This document shows, in pieces, positions 50,405 through 59,225 of a stretch of 64,000 nucleotides of DNA. Under the pieces are notes generated by a model. The model saw only the letters and a list, made by a program, of their open reading frames with translations. It had not been told where the DNA came from and did no database searches. The number at the start of each line of letters is the position of its first letter. Positions within the stretch are counted from its first letter, which is position 1. The DNA is from an uncultured Pelagibacteraceae bacterium. Its GTDB lineage: Bacteria; Pseudomonadota; Alphaproteobacteria; Pelagibacterales; Pelagibacteraceae. The DNA is taken from positions 124,001 through 188,000 of the forward strand of contig CACDQQ010000001.1 of NCBI GenBank assembly GCA_902555065.1. Direction: 5' to 3'. The translations under genes and the position numbers were made by a program.

Positions 50405-51138
50405 AAAATTTAGTCGAAGTAAAAAATATTAAAAAAAATTATGGAAAGAACGAGGCAGTAAAAGGTATAAGCTTTAACATAAAAGAAGACGAAATTTTAG
50501 GTCTATTAGGTCCAAATGGCTCAGGCAAAACGACTACCATTGGTATGTTGTTGGGACTTTTAAAACCAACTAGTGGAGAAATTTTGATAAATGGTCAAAA
50601 ATTGGAGGGAAATAGAATTGAAATCTTGGAACAAATAAACTTCATATCTCCATATATTGAATTACCAAAAAAACTTACGGTTAAACAAAATCTAACCGTT
50701 TATGGAAAATTATATAAAATAAATAATATCAATGAGAGGATTGAATTTTTATCAGAAAAATTAAGATTGGGAGGATTGCTTAATGGCATTACAGGTGAAT
50801 TATCATCTGGACAAAAAAATAGAGTTAGTTTGGCAAAAGCATTAATCAATGAACCAAAAGTATTGCTATTAGATGAACCAACCGCATCATTAGATCCAGA
50901 AGTAGGTGATTTTGTTAGATCTTTTTTGGAAGATTATAAAAAAGAAAAAAAAATATCTATACTTCTTGCCTCTCATAATATGAATGAAGTCACTAGACTT
51001 TGTAAGTCAATTCTAATGATGAAAGATGGAATAATAATCGATAAAGGAAATCCTGAAGAATTAATCAATAAACATGGCAGAAAAAACCTTGAAGAAGTTT
51101 TTTTAAAATTATCTAGGAGTAAAAATGAGCTTAACTAG
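50401..51138 (+). CDS. ABC-2 type transporter ATP-binding protein
   Basis: 245 residues. Walker A LGPNGSGKTTTIGMLLG, signature LSSGQKNRVSLAKAL, Walker B VLLLDEPTASLDPE and switch His in LLASHNMNEV are all intact. It energises the adjacent permease, likely an exporter. The substrate is unknown; subfamily placement near multidrug/polysaccharide-type DrrA-like exporters is only a guess. Overlaps the permease gene by 14 bases. Confidence 0.92.
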   Translation: MKNLVEVKNIKKNYGKNEAVKGISFNIKEDEILGLLGPNGSGKTTTIGMLLGLLKPTSGEILINGQKLEGNRIEILEQINFISPYIELPKKLTVKQNLTVYGKLYKINNINERIEFLSEKLRLGGLLNGITGELSSGQKNRVSLAKALINEPKVLLLDEPTASLDPEVGDFVRSFLEDYKKEKKISILLASHNMNEVTRLCKSILMMKDGIIIDKGNPEELINKHGRKNLEEVFLKLSRSKNELN

Positions 51139-51916
51139 AATGTATGGTCTTTTTTTAAGACATTTTTATTTAATTACCAGATCTTTCCCAAGGGTTTTGG
51201 ATCTTGTTTATTGGCCGACTATTCAAATTACATTGTGGGGATTCATCTCAAATTTTTTTGCTACACATACAACATATTATAATAATGCTGTAGGAGTTAT
51301 ATTAACATGCGCAATACTTTATGATTTTCTTTTCAGAACAAGCATTGGATTTAATATGCTGTTTCTTGAAGAAATTTGGAGTAGAAACTTTACAAATTTA
51401 TTTATTGCGCCAATGAAAATTGGTGAGATATTAACCTCACTTGTTGCCACAGCTTTAATAAGAGCTCTAATAGGTTTAATACCAGCAGTACTTTTAACTT
51501 CTCCATTGTTCGGTATTTCTATTTTAGATTTAGGAATATTTTTATTCTTTTTATTTTTGAGCCTATATTTATTTGGAATAACACTTGGCATCCTGGTATC
51601 TGCTGGTCTATTAAGATATGGGCCCTCTTTTGAAAATATAGCATGGTCGACAATGTTTTTATTAGCTCCATTTGGATGCATTTATTATCCAATTGAAATA
51701 TTGCCAGAGGTGTTTCAGAAAATAGCTTACTTATTACCATTGGTGTATATTTTTGAAGAGGCAAGAAATATTTTAATTAATCAAACTGTAGATATTCAAA
51801 ATATCTATTATGCATTCTTGTGGAATGGGGTTTACTTTGTATTATCAATTGTATTATTCTATTATTCATTTAATGTCGCAAAAAATAAAGGGACGCTTAT
51901 TAATATGGGTGAATAG
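51125..51916 (+). CDS. ABC-2 type transporter permease
   Basis: 263 residues with about six membrane helices and the ABC-2 permease pattern; the last loop has GCIYYPIEILPEVFQKIAYL followed by LPLVYIFEEARN, close to the conserved (f)P...lP......P(l)y motif. It pairs with the preceding ATPase as an exporter of unknown substrate. Its stop codon is directly followed by the 3' CCA of a tRNA on the other strand. Confidence 0.88.
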   Translation: MSLTRMYGLFLRHFYLITRSFPRVLDLVYWPTIQITLWGFISNFFATHTTYYNNAVGVILTCAILYDFLFRTSIGFNMLFLEEIWSRNFTNLFIAPMKIGEILTSLVATALIRALIGLIPAVLLTSPLFGISILDLGIFLFFLFLSLYLFGITLGILVSAGLLRYGPSFENIAWSTMFLLAPFGCIYYPIEILPEVFQKIAYLLPLVYIFEEARNILINQTVDIQNIYYAFLWNGVYFVLSIVLFYYSFNVAKNKGTLINMGE

Positions 51917-51993
51917 TGGTGCGCCCGCAAGGAGTCGAACCCTGAACCTCCAGAGCCGAAATCTGGCGCTCTATCCAGTTGAGCTACGAACGC
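51917..51993 (-). tRNA. tRNA-Arg (anticodon UCG)
   Basis: On the minus strand, acceptor strands GCGTTCG and CGGGCGC pair (with G-U pairs), then A and encoded CCA (51917-51919). The anticodon stem CCAGA/TCTGG encloses TTTCGGC, giving anticodon TCG, and the T-loop reads TTCGACT. 77 bases including CCA. The 3' end abuts the stop codon of the convergent ABC permease gene. Confidence 0.95.
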
Positions 51994-52016
51994 ATAATAA
52001 TTTAATATAATAATTT

Positions 52017-52997
52017 ATGAAAAATTTCATCAATTTTATTATTAAAGAAGACGATAATAACAAGAGAGTAGACACGATATTAGCAAATCATGATAAAAGG
52101 TTAAGCAGAACTAGAGTAAAAAATTTAATTCTAGATAGTAAATTAAAAATTAATGAGAAAATTATAAAAGACCCTTCAATTAAAACAAAATTAAATGACA
52201 AAATTGATCTTGAAATTGCTGAACCTAAGAAACAAAGCTTAAAACCTTATAATTTTAAATTAAACATAATTTATGAAGATGAAGACTTAATTGTAATTGA
52301 CAAACCTTCTGGAATTTCAATGCACCCTGGCCCTGGTAATTACGATAATACAATAGTTAACGCTTTAATGAATTATAATGGTAAAAATTTATCTGATATT
52401 GGAGATGAACTTAGACCTGGTATAGTACATAGAATTGATAAGGATACATCAGGATTAATTGTAATTGCAAAAAACAATTTAACCCATGAAAAATTATCAA
52501 TTCAATTCTCTGAACATTCTATAACTAGAGTTTATCAAACTTTAATATGGGGAAAATTAAGACCTCAAAAAGGAAAAATTGAAACCTTCATAACTAGAAG
52601 TTCGAAAAATAGACAGATGATGGAAGTATCATCAAGTAAAGGTAAAAAGGCGATTACTTACTATGAAACTTTAGAGCTTTTTGAGAATGATAAAGTTCCA
52701 ACTTTTAGCTTTATACAATGTGAATTAGAAACTGGGAGAACTCATCAAATAAGAGTTCATATGTCATACAAAGGTAATAATATTCTTGGTGATAAAAAAT
52801 ATAAAAAGAAATTTAAGAAATTTAAAAATATTGATGAAGATCTTAATAATAAAATTCTAAATCTAGATAGACAATTTTTACATGCAAAACAGTTAGGTTT
52901 TGAACATCCTAGGACAAAGGAAAGACTAGAATTTTCATCAAATATCCCAAAGGAGTTAAGTGATATCCTAAAAAAACTAAGAAAATTAGGTAAATAA
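52017..52997 (+). CDS. rluD: RluD-type 23S rRNA pseudouridine synthase
   Basis: 326 residues: an N-terminal S4 RNA-binding domain (about 15-75, KRLSRTRVKNLILDSKLKIN) and a RluA-family catalytic domain with the aspartate loop in VHRIDKDTSGLIVIAKNNL (in part HRIDKDTSGL) and ETGRTHQIRVHMSYKG. It isomerises uridines in 23S rRNA; RluD-type (1911/1915/1917) is the best guess from S4 plus length, but RluC cannot be excluded. It is 43 bases before rpoH, an order seen in related genomes. Confidence 0.88.
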   Translation: MKNFINFIIKEDDNNKRVDTILANHDKRLSRTRVKNLILDSKLKINEKIIKDPSIKTKLNDKIDLEIAEPKKQSLKPYNFKLNIIYEDEDLIVIDKPSGISMHPGPGNYDNTIVNALMNYNGKNLSDIGDELRPGIVHRIDKDTSGLIVIAKNNLTHEKLSIQFSEHSITRVYQTLIWGKLRPQKGKIETFITRSSKNRQMMEVSSSKGKKAITYYETLELFENDKVPTFSFIQCELETGRTHQIRVHMSYKGNNILGDKKYKKKFKKFKNIDEDLNNKILNLDRQFLHAKQLGFEHPRTKERLEFSSNIPKELSDILKKLRKLGK

Positions 52998-53002
52998 AAC
53001 AA

Positions 53003-53030
53003 TTGTAAAAAAAAATTTCTCTATTACATA
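53003..53030 (+). promoter_or_regulatory. Candidate promoter upstream of rpoH
   Basis: TTGTAA (53003-53008), 16 bases, then TACATA (53025-53030), with the ATG at 53041 after ten bases. The alternative -10 is CATAAAT at 53027-53033. It lies in the 43-base gap after the pseudouridine synthase gene. The match is only moderate. Confidence 0.35.
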
Positions 53031-53040
53031 AATACTTCCG

Positions 53041-53931
53041 ATGAATAATAATACGTACAACTTGCCTACGCTTTCGAATGAAGGTGGCTTAGCAGCTTAT
53101 CTAGCTCAGATAAAAAAATTCCCTATGCTAGATGCAGAAGAAGAATACATGCTTGCTAAAAATTGGCAAACTACAGGAAATGTTAAATCAGCTGAAAAAC
53201 TTGTTACAAGTCATTTAAGACTAGTTGCTAAAATAGCGATGGGTTACAAAGGCTATGGTTTACCTCTTAATGAAATGATTTCAGAAGGTAACGTAGGTTT
53301 AATGCAAGCTGTTAAAAAATTTGAACCAGAAAAAGGTTTTAGACTTGCAACTTATGCAATGTGGTGGATTAAAGCTTCTATTCAAGAATATATTCTAAGA
53401 TCATGGAGCCTAGTAAAAATAGGAACAACAACAGCTCAGAAAAAGCTTTTTTTCAACTTGAAAAAGTTAAAAAATCAAATTGCACCTAGGACTGAGGGTG
53501 ACTTACGTGATGAACACGTTAAAGATATAGCAAACAGATTAGATGTGAGTGAACAAGAAGTAGTATCTATGAATAGAAGGCTTTCAGGAAAAGAACAGTC
53601 ATTAAATGCACCAATTGGAGAAGACGGCGATGAATGGCAAGATTGGGTAGTGGACAATGATATGGATCAAGAACTTAAATTTGCCCAAAATGAAGAAATG
53701 GAGCAACGAAAAGATCTTCTTCAAGATTCTATTAAAATTTTAAATGAAAGAGAAAAAGAAATCCTTTACTCAAGAAGATTAACAGACGATCCAATAACTT
53801 TAGAGGACTTAAGTAAGAAATTCAAAATAAGCAGAGAAAGAATAAGACAAATTGAAAATAAAGCTTTTGAAAAACTTCAAAAACATATGCTGAACTCTGC
53901 TAAATCAAAAAATCTATTACCAGCTAATTAA
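53041..53931 (+). CDS. rpoH: Heat-shock sigma factor RpoH (sigma-32)
   Basis: 296 residues. Sigma region 2 includes LRLVAKIAMGYKGYGLPLNE and RLATYAMWWIKASIQEYILR; the RpoH box follows as TAQKKLFFNLKKLK, a marker that separates it from RpoD. Region 4 ends with SRERIRQIENKAFEKLQKHM. It drives chaperone/protease genes such as degP, ftsH and hflKC, several of which lie in this window. Very short leader; no large thermosensor structure is apparent. Confidence 0.96.
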   Translation: MNNNTYNLPTLSNEGGLAAYLAQIKKFPMLDAEEEYMLAKNWQTTGNVKSAEKLVTSHLRLVAKIAMGYKGYGLPLNEMISEGNVGLMQAVKKFEPEKGFRLATYAMWWIKASIQEYILRSWSLVKIGTTTAQKKLFFNLKKLKNQIAPRTEGDLRDEHVKDIANRLDVSEQEVVSMNRRLSGKEQSLNAPIGEDGDEWQDWVVDNDMDQELKFAQNEEMEQRKDLLQDSIKILNEREKEILYSRRLTDDPITLEDLSKKFKISRERIRQIENKAFEKLQKHMLNSAKSKNLLPAN

Positions 53932-53936
53932 GCTTA

Positions 53937-55622
53937 TTAAAATTCTTTTCTAATATTTGCAGTTAAACTGGTATTAAATGCTTCTTTATCATTTCTATAA
54001 TGATCGACCATTAAACTTATATTTAAACCATCTTCCAACGCAACGCCTATTCCAAGGGTTAGTTTTGCATGTGATGTATTTTGATCAGATATTGCATTAG
54101 CATAAATAGTTGAAGAATCATTTACATAATAAGCTTCTGATAGTGAATTTATTGTTTTATTTTTACCAATTTCAAACTGCATTAAAGGAGTAATAAATCC
54201 TTGATCTATCTCTAATATATTTGAAAAATTAAATCCAAAAGATAATGACGAACTTTTTATATTTTGATCATTGTAATTAATTGAATCACCATCACCACTT
54301 TCAATATAATCGTCTAATATAGTATAACCCAAATCTATCCTAGAATAGTAATTTAAGTTTTTATTTTCTTTTTGCTCTAATGGTTCGAACAAGTAAGTGA
54401 AGCTTCCAAATAATTGTTTTCCATCTCTTAGGCCTTTATTATTTCCTCCAGATACTTTTCTATTGATATCGATTTCTGTTTCTCCAAATCCAATGGCAGC
54501 CTCGAAATATCGATTTTCAAAAAATTGGTTGCTTCCATAGATTAATAAAGATTTTGCTGTTGCATCCATATGTGCATCATTACTTCCAATTTGGGTTTCT
54601 TGTTCAGATTGATTTAATGCTAAACCTATAGTTTTTAGATCAGTAATTTTTTTATCAAATCCTACCGTAAAACCCTTGGTGCTAAGATCCTGACCTAAGT
54701 CTTTACCTTTGTTGTTTATTCTACCAAAAGAAAGGTTGCCTTCACTCCAAAAAGCAAATTTTCTCTCCTTTTTTTCATATTTTATTAAGTTAGTTGTTAA
54801 AGCATCAACTATTTTGTTTGCGTATGGGTCATTAAAATTTAATGCTATTTTATTTCTTGAAGTGTTACTATTTTGAATTGGTCTTATAAAATTTAAGCGG
54901 CTATTTACTCTATTTAATGACTGAGTCATTGACTGAATTGAGGCTGTTGTTTGATTTTTTAATAAAGTTTTTACAGTATCGTCAAAAATTTGACCTTTTG
55001 CGGTAGTAAAATTTAAAGTTGTTGTGTTTGAAATACCAGCATAAGAGTTTCCAACTGCATCATCAAATGCGGTTGAATCTATTTTTACATGATAGGATGT
55101 ATCATTTTCTAAGTCAGATGATGGATTAATAGTAATTTCAGTTGTTCCACTTCCAGATAATAATGATCCTGTTACATCAATCTCTATCGCTTCGCCTGTT
55201 GATGTATTTATTATATCAATATTTCCACTTTCGGCATCTACAGCTTCATTAAATGTAAGAACTATATTTGATGATACACTAACATTAGATGCTTCGTCAG
55301 ATGGCGAAGAAGATGTTAAAGTAGGATTATTATTATCAACTGTTTTAAAATTTAATTCTGTTTTACTTGAAATACCATCAAAATTATTAAATGCTGCACT
55401 ATCTACTAGGATATAATATTCAGTATCCTCATCTAAATTTGATGATAAAGAAAATGTAGCTGTAACTGTTGCTGGAGTGGACAAACTCATAGCTAAAAAC
55501 ATTCCATTAGTTGAAAAAATTTCAACAGTGCTGTCATCTGATGTTTTTTTTAAAATTACATTTCCGTTATTTGCTGATACAGACCCTGATGCTAGCCACA
55601 CAAGATCTATTCCAGTATTCAC
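53937..55622 (-). CDS. Ig-like (Big_5) autotransporter, 5' end out of frame with its signal peptide
   Basis: As the sequence stands, the longest frame starts only at a GTG (55622) and gives 561 residues. It has two bacterial Ig-like (SbsA/Big_5) domains (about 1-95 and 97-205; PTLTSSSPSDEASNVSVSSN, VLTFNEAVDAESGNI), a linker, and an autotransporter barrel (about 280-561) ending in ...NIRKEF with the terminal Phe of outer-membrane barrels. No signal peptide is in this frame. The frame reads on upstream to 55734 without a stop, through the end of a signal sequence; the ATG for that signal (55744) is one base out of phase across a 13-base A run (55704-55716). With 14 A the product would be 602 residues with a normal signal. 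It follows purA. Confidence 0.78.
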   Translation of the reverse strand: MNTGIDLVWLASGSVSANNGNVILKKTSDDSTVEIFSTNGMFLAMSLSTPATVTATFSLSSNLDEDTEYYILVDSAAFNNFDGISSKTELNFKTVDNNNPTLTSSSPSDEASNVSVSSNIVLTFNEAVDAESGNIDIINTSTGEAIEIDVTGSLLSGSGTTEITINPSSDLENDTSYHVKIDSTAFDDAVGNSYAGISNTTTLNFTTAKGQIFDDTVKTLLKNQTTASIQSMTQSLNRVNSRLNFIRPIQNSNTSRNKIALNFNDPYANKIVDALTTNLIKYEKKERKFAFWSEGNLSFGRINNKGKDLGQDLSTKGFTVGFDKKITDLKTIGLALNQSEQETQIGSNDAHMDATAKSLLIYGSNQFFENRYFEAAIGFGETEIDINRKVSGGNNKGLRDGKQLFGSFTYLFEPLEQKENKNLNYYSRIDLGYTILDDYIESGDGDSINYNDQNIKSSSLSFGFNFSNILEIDQGFITPLMQFEIGKNKTINSLSEAYYVNDSSTIYANAISDQNTSHAKLTLGIGVALEDGLNISLMVDHYRNDKEAFNTSLTANIRKEF

Positions 55623-55703
55623 TGCAATCTGTGTTGCATTATCTGCAGGAGTAGTTGATGATAAATCAACAGCGTGTACATGATTAGGATTGATTAAAAT
55701 AAC

Positions 55704-55716
55704 AAAAAAAAAAAAA
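55704..55716. repeat. 13-base A/T homopolymer inside a signal-peptide coding region
   Basis: A13 on the plus strand (T13 in the gene's sense, coding Phe codons). It separates the ATG at 55744 (MNNKYTHIFI...) from the rest of the signal (VILINPNHVHA) by one base of phase; with T13 the ATG frame stops at 55694-55696. Either a slippage-type expression switch or a base-count error. Confidence 0.7.
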
Positions 55717-55792
55717 TAAATATGTGAGTATATTTATTATTCATATTGGCAATATATGCCGAATTTTATTATTAATTAAATTAATTTTAATA

Positions 55793-57082
55793 TTAATTAA
55801 ATGGATCTATTAAAAGGATAGTATCTTCTCTTTCTGGACTAGTTGAAATACTGGATATTTTTGTCTCAATGAACTCTTCAATAGCTTTTACATAAATCTT
55901 TGCATTATTAGGTAAATTATCAAATTTTTTAATACCTTGGGTTTTAGATTTCCAACCCTTGAATGTTTTGTAAACTGGTTTTACATTTAATTGATCCTCG
56001 ACAGCAGCGGGGAAATAATCTATTTTGTTTCCATTTAATTCATAAGCAACACATAGATTTATTTCATCAAGTTCATCTAATACATCTAATTTAGTTAACG
56101 CTATTCCATCAATGCCTGAGATTTTTATTGTTTGTCTTACTAAAACTCCATCAAACCATCCACATCTTCTTTTTCTACTAGTTACAGTTCCAAATTCATG
56201 TCCCTTTTCACCTAAATAATTACCAATATTATCTGTTAGTTCTGTTGGAAAAGGTCCTTCACCAACCCTTGTTGTGTATGCCTTTGTAATTCCTAATACA
56301 TAATTTATTGAGTTTGGACCACACCCAGATCCTGTTGCTGCTGAAGCTGCTACTGTATTAGATGAGGTTACATATGGATATGTTCCGTGATCAACATCAA
56401 GTAATATTCCCTGGGCACCTTCAAACAATATTTTTTTATTTTCTGATTTAAATTGATCTATTTTTCTCCAAACAGGTGCTGAATATTTTAAAATATTTGA
56501 GGCTATTTTTAACAAATCTTCGACCAATTTGTCTTTTTCAAATATTGGTTTGCCCAATCCTTTTCTAATAGCATTATGATGTTCAAGCACTAGGGATAAT
56601 CGATTTTCTAGATTTTTTTTTGAAGCAAGGTCCATTACTCTAATAGATCTTCTTCCTACTTTATCTTCATATGCTGGACCAATACCTCTTCTAGTAGTTC
56701 CAATTTTTGATTTACCGGCAGAGTCTTCTCTTATTTCATCCATCTCTCTATGAAATGGTAAAATTAATGTGGCAGCCTCTGATAATATGAGATTATTTTC
56801 ATTAATTTCCACACCTTTAGATTTAGCTTCATCAATTTCATCTAAAAGTGCCCAAGGATCTATTACAACTCCATTTCCTATAATAGAAACTTTATTTTTT
56901 CTAACAATTCCAGAAGGTAATAATCTTAATTTATAAGTAACGCCATCTATAACTAAGGTGTGACCAGCATTATGTCCTCCTTGGAATCTAATAACAACGT
57001 CTGCTTCACTGGATAGCCAATCAACTATTTTGCCTTTTCCTTCATCTCCCCATTGAGATCCAACAACTACTACATTATTCAT
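55793..57082 (-). CDS. purA: Adenylosuccinate synthetase
   Basis: 429 residues, normal length. Signatures: [20 protein letters not shown] at the N terminus, [33 protein letters not shown] and [20 protein letters not shown]. It ligates IMP and aspartate with GTP in AMP synthesis. The start overlaps the thiD stop by four bases (ATGA). The 48-base stretch after its stop has a small GGCA-ATATA-TGCC hairpin (55747-55759), which is not a convincing terminator on its own. Confidence 0.97.
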   Translation of the reverse strand: MNNVVVVGSQWGDEGKGKIVDWLSSEADVVIRFQGGHNAGHTLVIDGVTYKLRLLPSGIVRKNKVSIIGNGVVIDPWALLDEIDEAKSKGVEINENNLILSEAATLILPFHREMDEIREDSAGKSKIGTTRRGIGPAYEDKVGRRSIRVMDLASKKNLENRLSLVLEHHNAIRKGLGKPIFEKDKLVEDLLKIASNILKYSAPVWRKIDQFKSENKKILFEGAQGILLDVDHGTYPYVTSSNTVAASAATGSGCGPNSINYVLGITKAYTTRVGEGPFPTELTDNIGNYLGEKGHEFGTVTSRKRRCGWFDGVLVRQTIKISGIDGIALTKLDVLDELDEINLCVAYELNGNKIDYFPAAVEDQLNVKPVYKTFKGWKSKTQGIKKFDNLPNNAKIYVKAIEEFIETKISSISTSPEREDTILLIDPFN

Positions 57083-57891
57083 CTAAATTTCTCTTCTATA
57101 ATAAAACTATTTAAATGGTTAATTGGTCCATTTCCTTTTCCAAAGTTAGGCCTTGTCCTTATGGCATTGTTTACATATCTAATACCTAACTCACAAGATT
57201 TCTTTAGAGTTTTTCCACATCCATAATAAGTTGCAATTGCACTTGATAATGTACAACCAGTTCCATGAGTATTTTTTGTATTAATTCTTTTATTAATAAA
57301 TATTACAGTTTCTTTTTTATTTACAAAAATATCTTTCAAAGTTTTAGAACTTAAATGACCACCTTTAATTAAAACATTTTTAGAACCTAAATCTAATAAT
57401 ATTTTAGCAGCATTTTTCATATCCAAAATAGATTTAATTTTTAATTTAGTTAATATTTCTGCTTCAGGAATATTTGGTGTTATTAAATCAACTTTTTTTA
57501 TTAGTTTTTTTTTCAAAACTAAAATGGCTTTATTATCAATAAGCTTTGTTCCACCTTTGGCTACCATGACAGGATCTAATATTATTTTTTTTAAATTTGA
57601 TTTTTTTATCGATTTTAATACTGAGTCTATAACTTTAGCAGAATGTAGCATTCCTATCTTAACTGAATCTGGCTTAATATCTTTTGACGTAAATTCAATT
57701 TGATTAGAAATTTCTTTACTAGGTATTGGTATTATTGACTTAACACCTGTTGTATTTTGGGATGTTACTGCTGTGATTGCTGTCATCGCAAAAGAACCAA
57801 GAGAAGTAACTGATTTAATATCTGCCTGAATTCCAGCTCCTCCAGAAGAATCTGAACCAGCGATTATTAATATTTTAGATTTGATTTTCAC
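57079..57891 (-). CDS. thiD: Hydroxymethylpyrimidine / HMP-phosphate kinase
   Basis: 270 residues, ribokinase fold. Motifs: [20 protein letters not shown] at the N terminus, [13 protein letters not shown], and the C-terminal anion-hole/catalytic [18 protein letters not shown]. It phosphorylates HMP and HMP-P for thiamine synthesis. SAR11 strains are known to need exogenous pyrimidine precursor, so a lone thiD fits salvage; no thiC or thiE is in the window and no TPP riboswitch precedes it. It directly abuts glmM. Confidence 0.93.
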   Translation of the reverse strand: MKIKSKILIIAGSDSSGGAGIQADIKSVTSLGSFAMTAITAVTSQNTTGVKSIIPIPSKEISNQIEFTSKDIKPDSVKIGMLHSAKVIDSVLKSIKKSNLKKIILDPVMVAKGGTKLIDNKAILVLKKKLIKKVDLITPNIPEAEILTKLKIKSILDMKNAAKILLDLGSKNVLIKGGHLSSKTLKDIFVNKKETVIFINKRINTKNTHGTGCTLSSAIATYYGCGKTLKKSCELGIRYVNNAIRTRPNFGKGNGPINHLNSFIIEEKFR

Positions 57892-59223
57892 TTATTGAAT
57901 AGATTTTTTAATTATATTTACACACAGTTTATTTATACTTGGATCCTCTGACTCACTCATAATTCTTATTTTTGGTTCAGTACCAGATTTTCTAACTAAT
58001 ATTCTACCTTTATTTTTAATTATTTTATTTGCTTGGTTAATAGCTTTTTTACATTTAAGTGTATTAATAATTGATTTATCTTTAACTTCTATATTTTCTA
58101 ATATTTGAGGTGTAGGTTTGAACTTATTAAAAAGTTCACTTGCCTTCTTTCTTTTTCTTAAAGAAAAAAGGATTTCCAAGGCAACTAATAATCCATCTCC
58201 TGTGGTTGCAAACTTCCCAAGAATTATATGACCAGATTGCTCACCACCCAAATTAAATTTATTTATTTTCATTTTTTCTTTTACGTATCTATCTCCTACA
58301 TCTGATCTTAAAAATTTAATTCCAATATTTTTAAAAAAATTTTCTAAGCCATAATTTGACATTAATGTACCAACAACGCCTCCCTTTAAAATCTTTTTTC
58401 TTTTCCATCTCTCACCCAACATTGCAATGATTTTATCTCCATCAATAATTTTCCCTTTTTCATCACAGACAATTATTCTGTCTGCATCACCATCTAACGA
58501 AATGCCTATATGTGCTTTATTTTTTTTTGTCATTTGACAGATTTTACTTGGATAAGTTGACCCTGATTTAAGATTTATATTTAATCCATTTGGAGAAATG
58601 CCGGTACTATATACTTTAGCACCTAGCGATTTAAATAATTCTGGACCAGCTTTATAACTGGCTCCGTTAGCACAATCTAAAGCAATTTTGATCCCTTTTA
58701 AACTAAAAGAAGATGGGAAATTTTGTTTTAATATTTTAATATAACTTTCATTAGCATCTTCTAATCTTTTAACTCTGCCTAACTCAATTGGTTTTGAAAG
58801 ATTTTTAGTTATCTTTGAATCAATTAACTTTTCAATTTTTTTTTCGATTTTGTCTGAAAGTTTAAGTCCATCAGGTCCAAATAGTTTTAATCCATTATCG
58901 TGATAAGGATTATGTGATGCTGTAATCATTATACCCATATTTGCTCTCATTTTTTTTGTTAGCATTGCTAAACCATTTGTCGGTAGCGGCCCTAAGGTAT
59001 AGATATGCATTCCTGCTGATGCCAATCCAGACACTAACGCTGGTTCAAGAGTATAACCTGATAATCTAGTGTCTTTTGCAATAATTGCTGTTTGTTTATT
59101 TTTTTTTAAATTTTTAAAATATGTTCCAGCAGCTAATCCAAATTTAAAAAACATTTCTCCATTTATTTTAGATCCATTAACTTTTCCTCTAATTCCATCT
59201 GTACCAAAATATTTTTTAATCAT
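57892..59223 (-). CDS. glmM: Phosphoglucosamine mutase
   Basis: 443 residues. The start YFGTDGIRGKVNGSKINGE and the phosphoserine loop GIMITASHNPYHDNGLKLFG (catalytic Ser in TASHNP) identify the family; metal-binding SLDGDADRIIVCDE and sugar-binding GGEQSGHIIL follow. It converts glucosamine-6-phosphate to glucosamine-1-phosphate for UDP-GlcNAc and wall synthesis. It follows folP by two bases, the conserved ftsH-folP-glmM order. Confidence 0.96.
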   Translation of the reverse strand: MIKKYFGTDGIRGKVNGSKINGEMFFKFGLAAGTYFKNLKKNKQTAIIAKDTRLSGYTLEPALVSGLASAGMHIYTLGPLPTNGLAMLTKKMRANMGIMITASHNPYHDNGLKLFGPDGLKLSDKIEKKIEKLIDSKITKNLSKPIELGRVKRLEDANESYIKILKQNFPSSFSLKGIKIALDCANGASYKAGPELFKSLGAKVYSTGISPNGLNINLKSGSTYPSKICQMTKKNKAHIGISLDGDADRIIVCDEKGKIIDGDKIIAMLGERWKRKKILKGGVVGTLMSNYGLENFFKNIGIKFLRSDVGDRYVKEKMKINKFNLGGEQSGHIILGKFATTGDGLLVALEILFSLRKRKKASELFNKFKPTPQILENIEVKDKSIINTLKCKKAINQANKIIKNKGRILVRKSGTEPKIRIMSESEDPSINKLCVNIIKKSIQ

Positions 59224-59225
59224 TT

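Noticed and set aside
52017..52997. Possible read-through fusion of the ABC permease into a downstream frame across the tRNA
   Set aside because: A short plus-strand frame (51810-52010) crosses the tRNA antisense, but it is a different phase of the permease gene and reads tRNA sequence; not a real gene.
55745..55792. Rho-independent terminator after purA
   Set aside because: The GGCA-ATATA-TGCC hairpin has a four-base stem and no adjacent T run; the long T run further on is inside the next gene's signal-peptide region.
57892..57900. TPP riboswitch before thiD
   Set aside because: thiD abuts glmM with no intergenic space.
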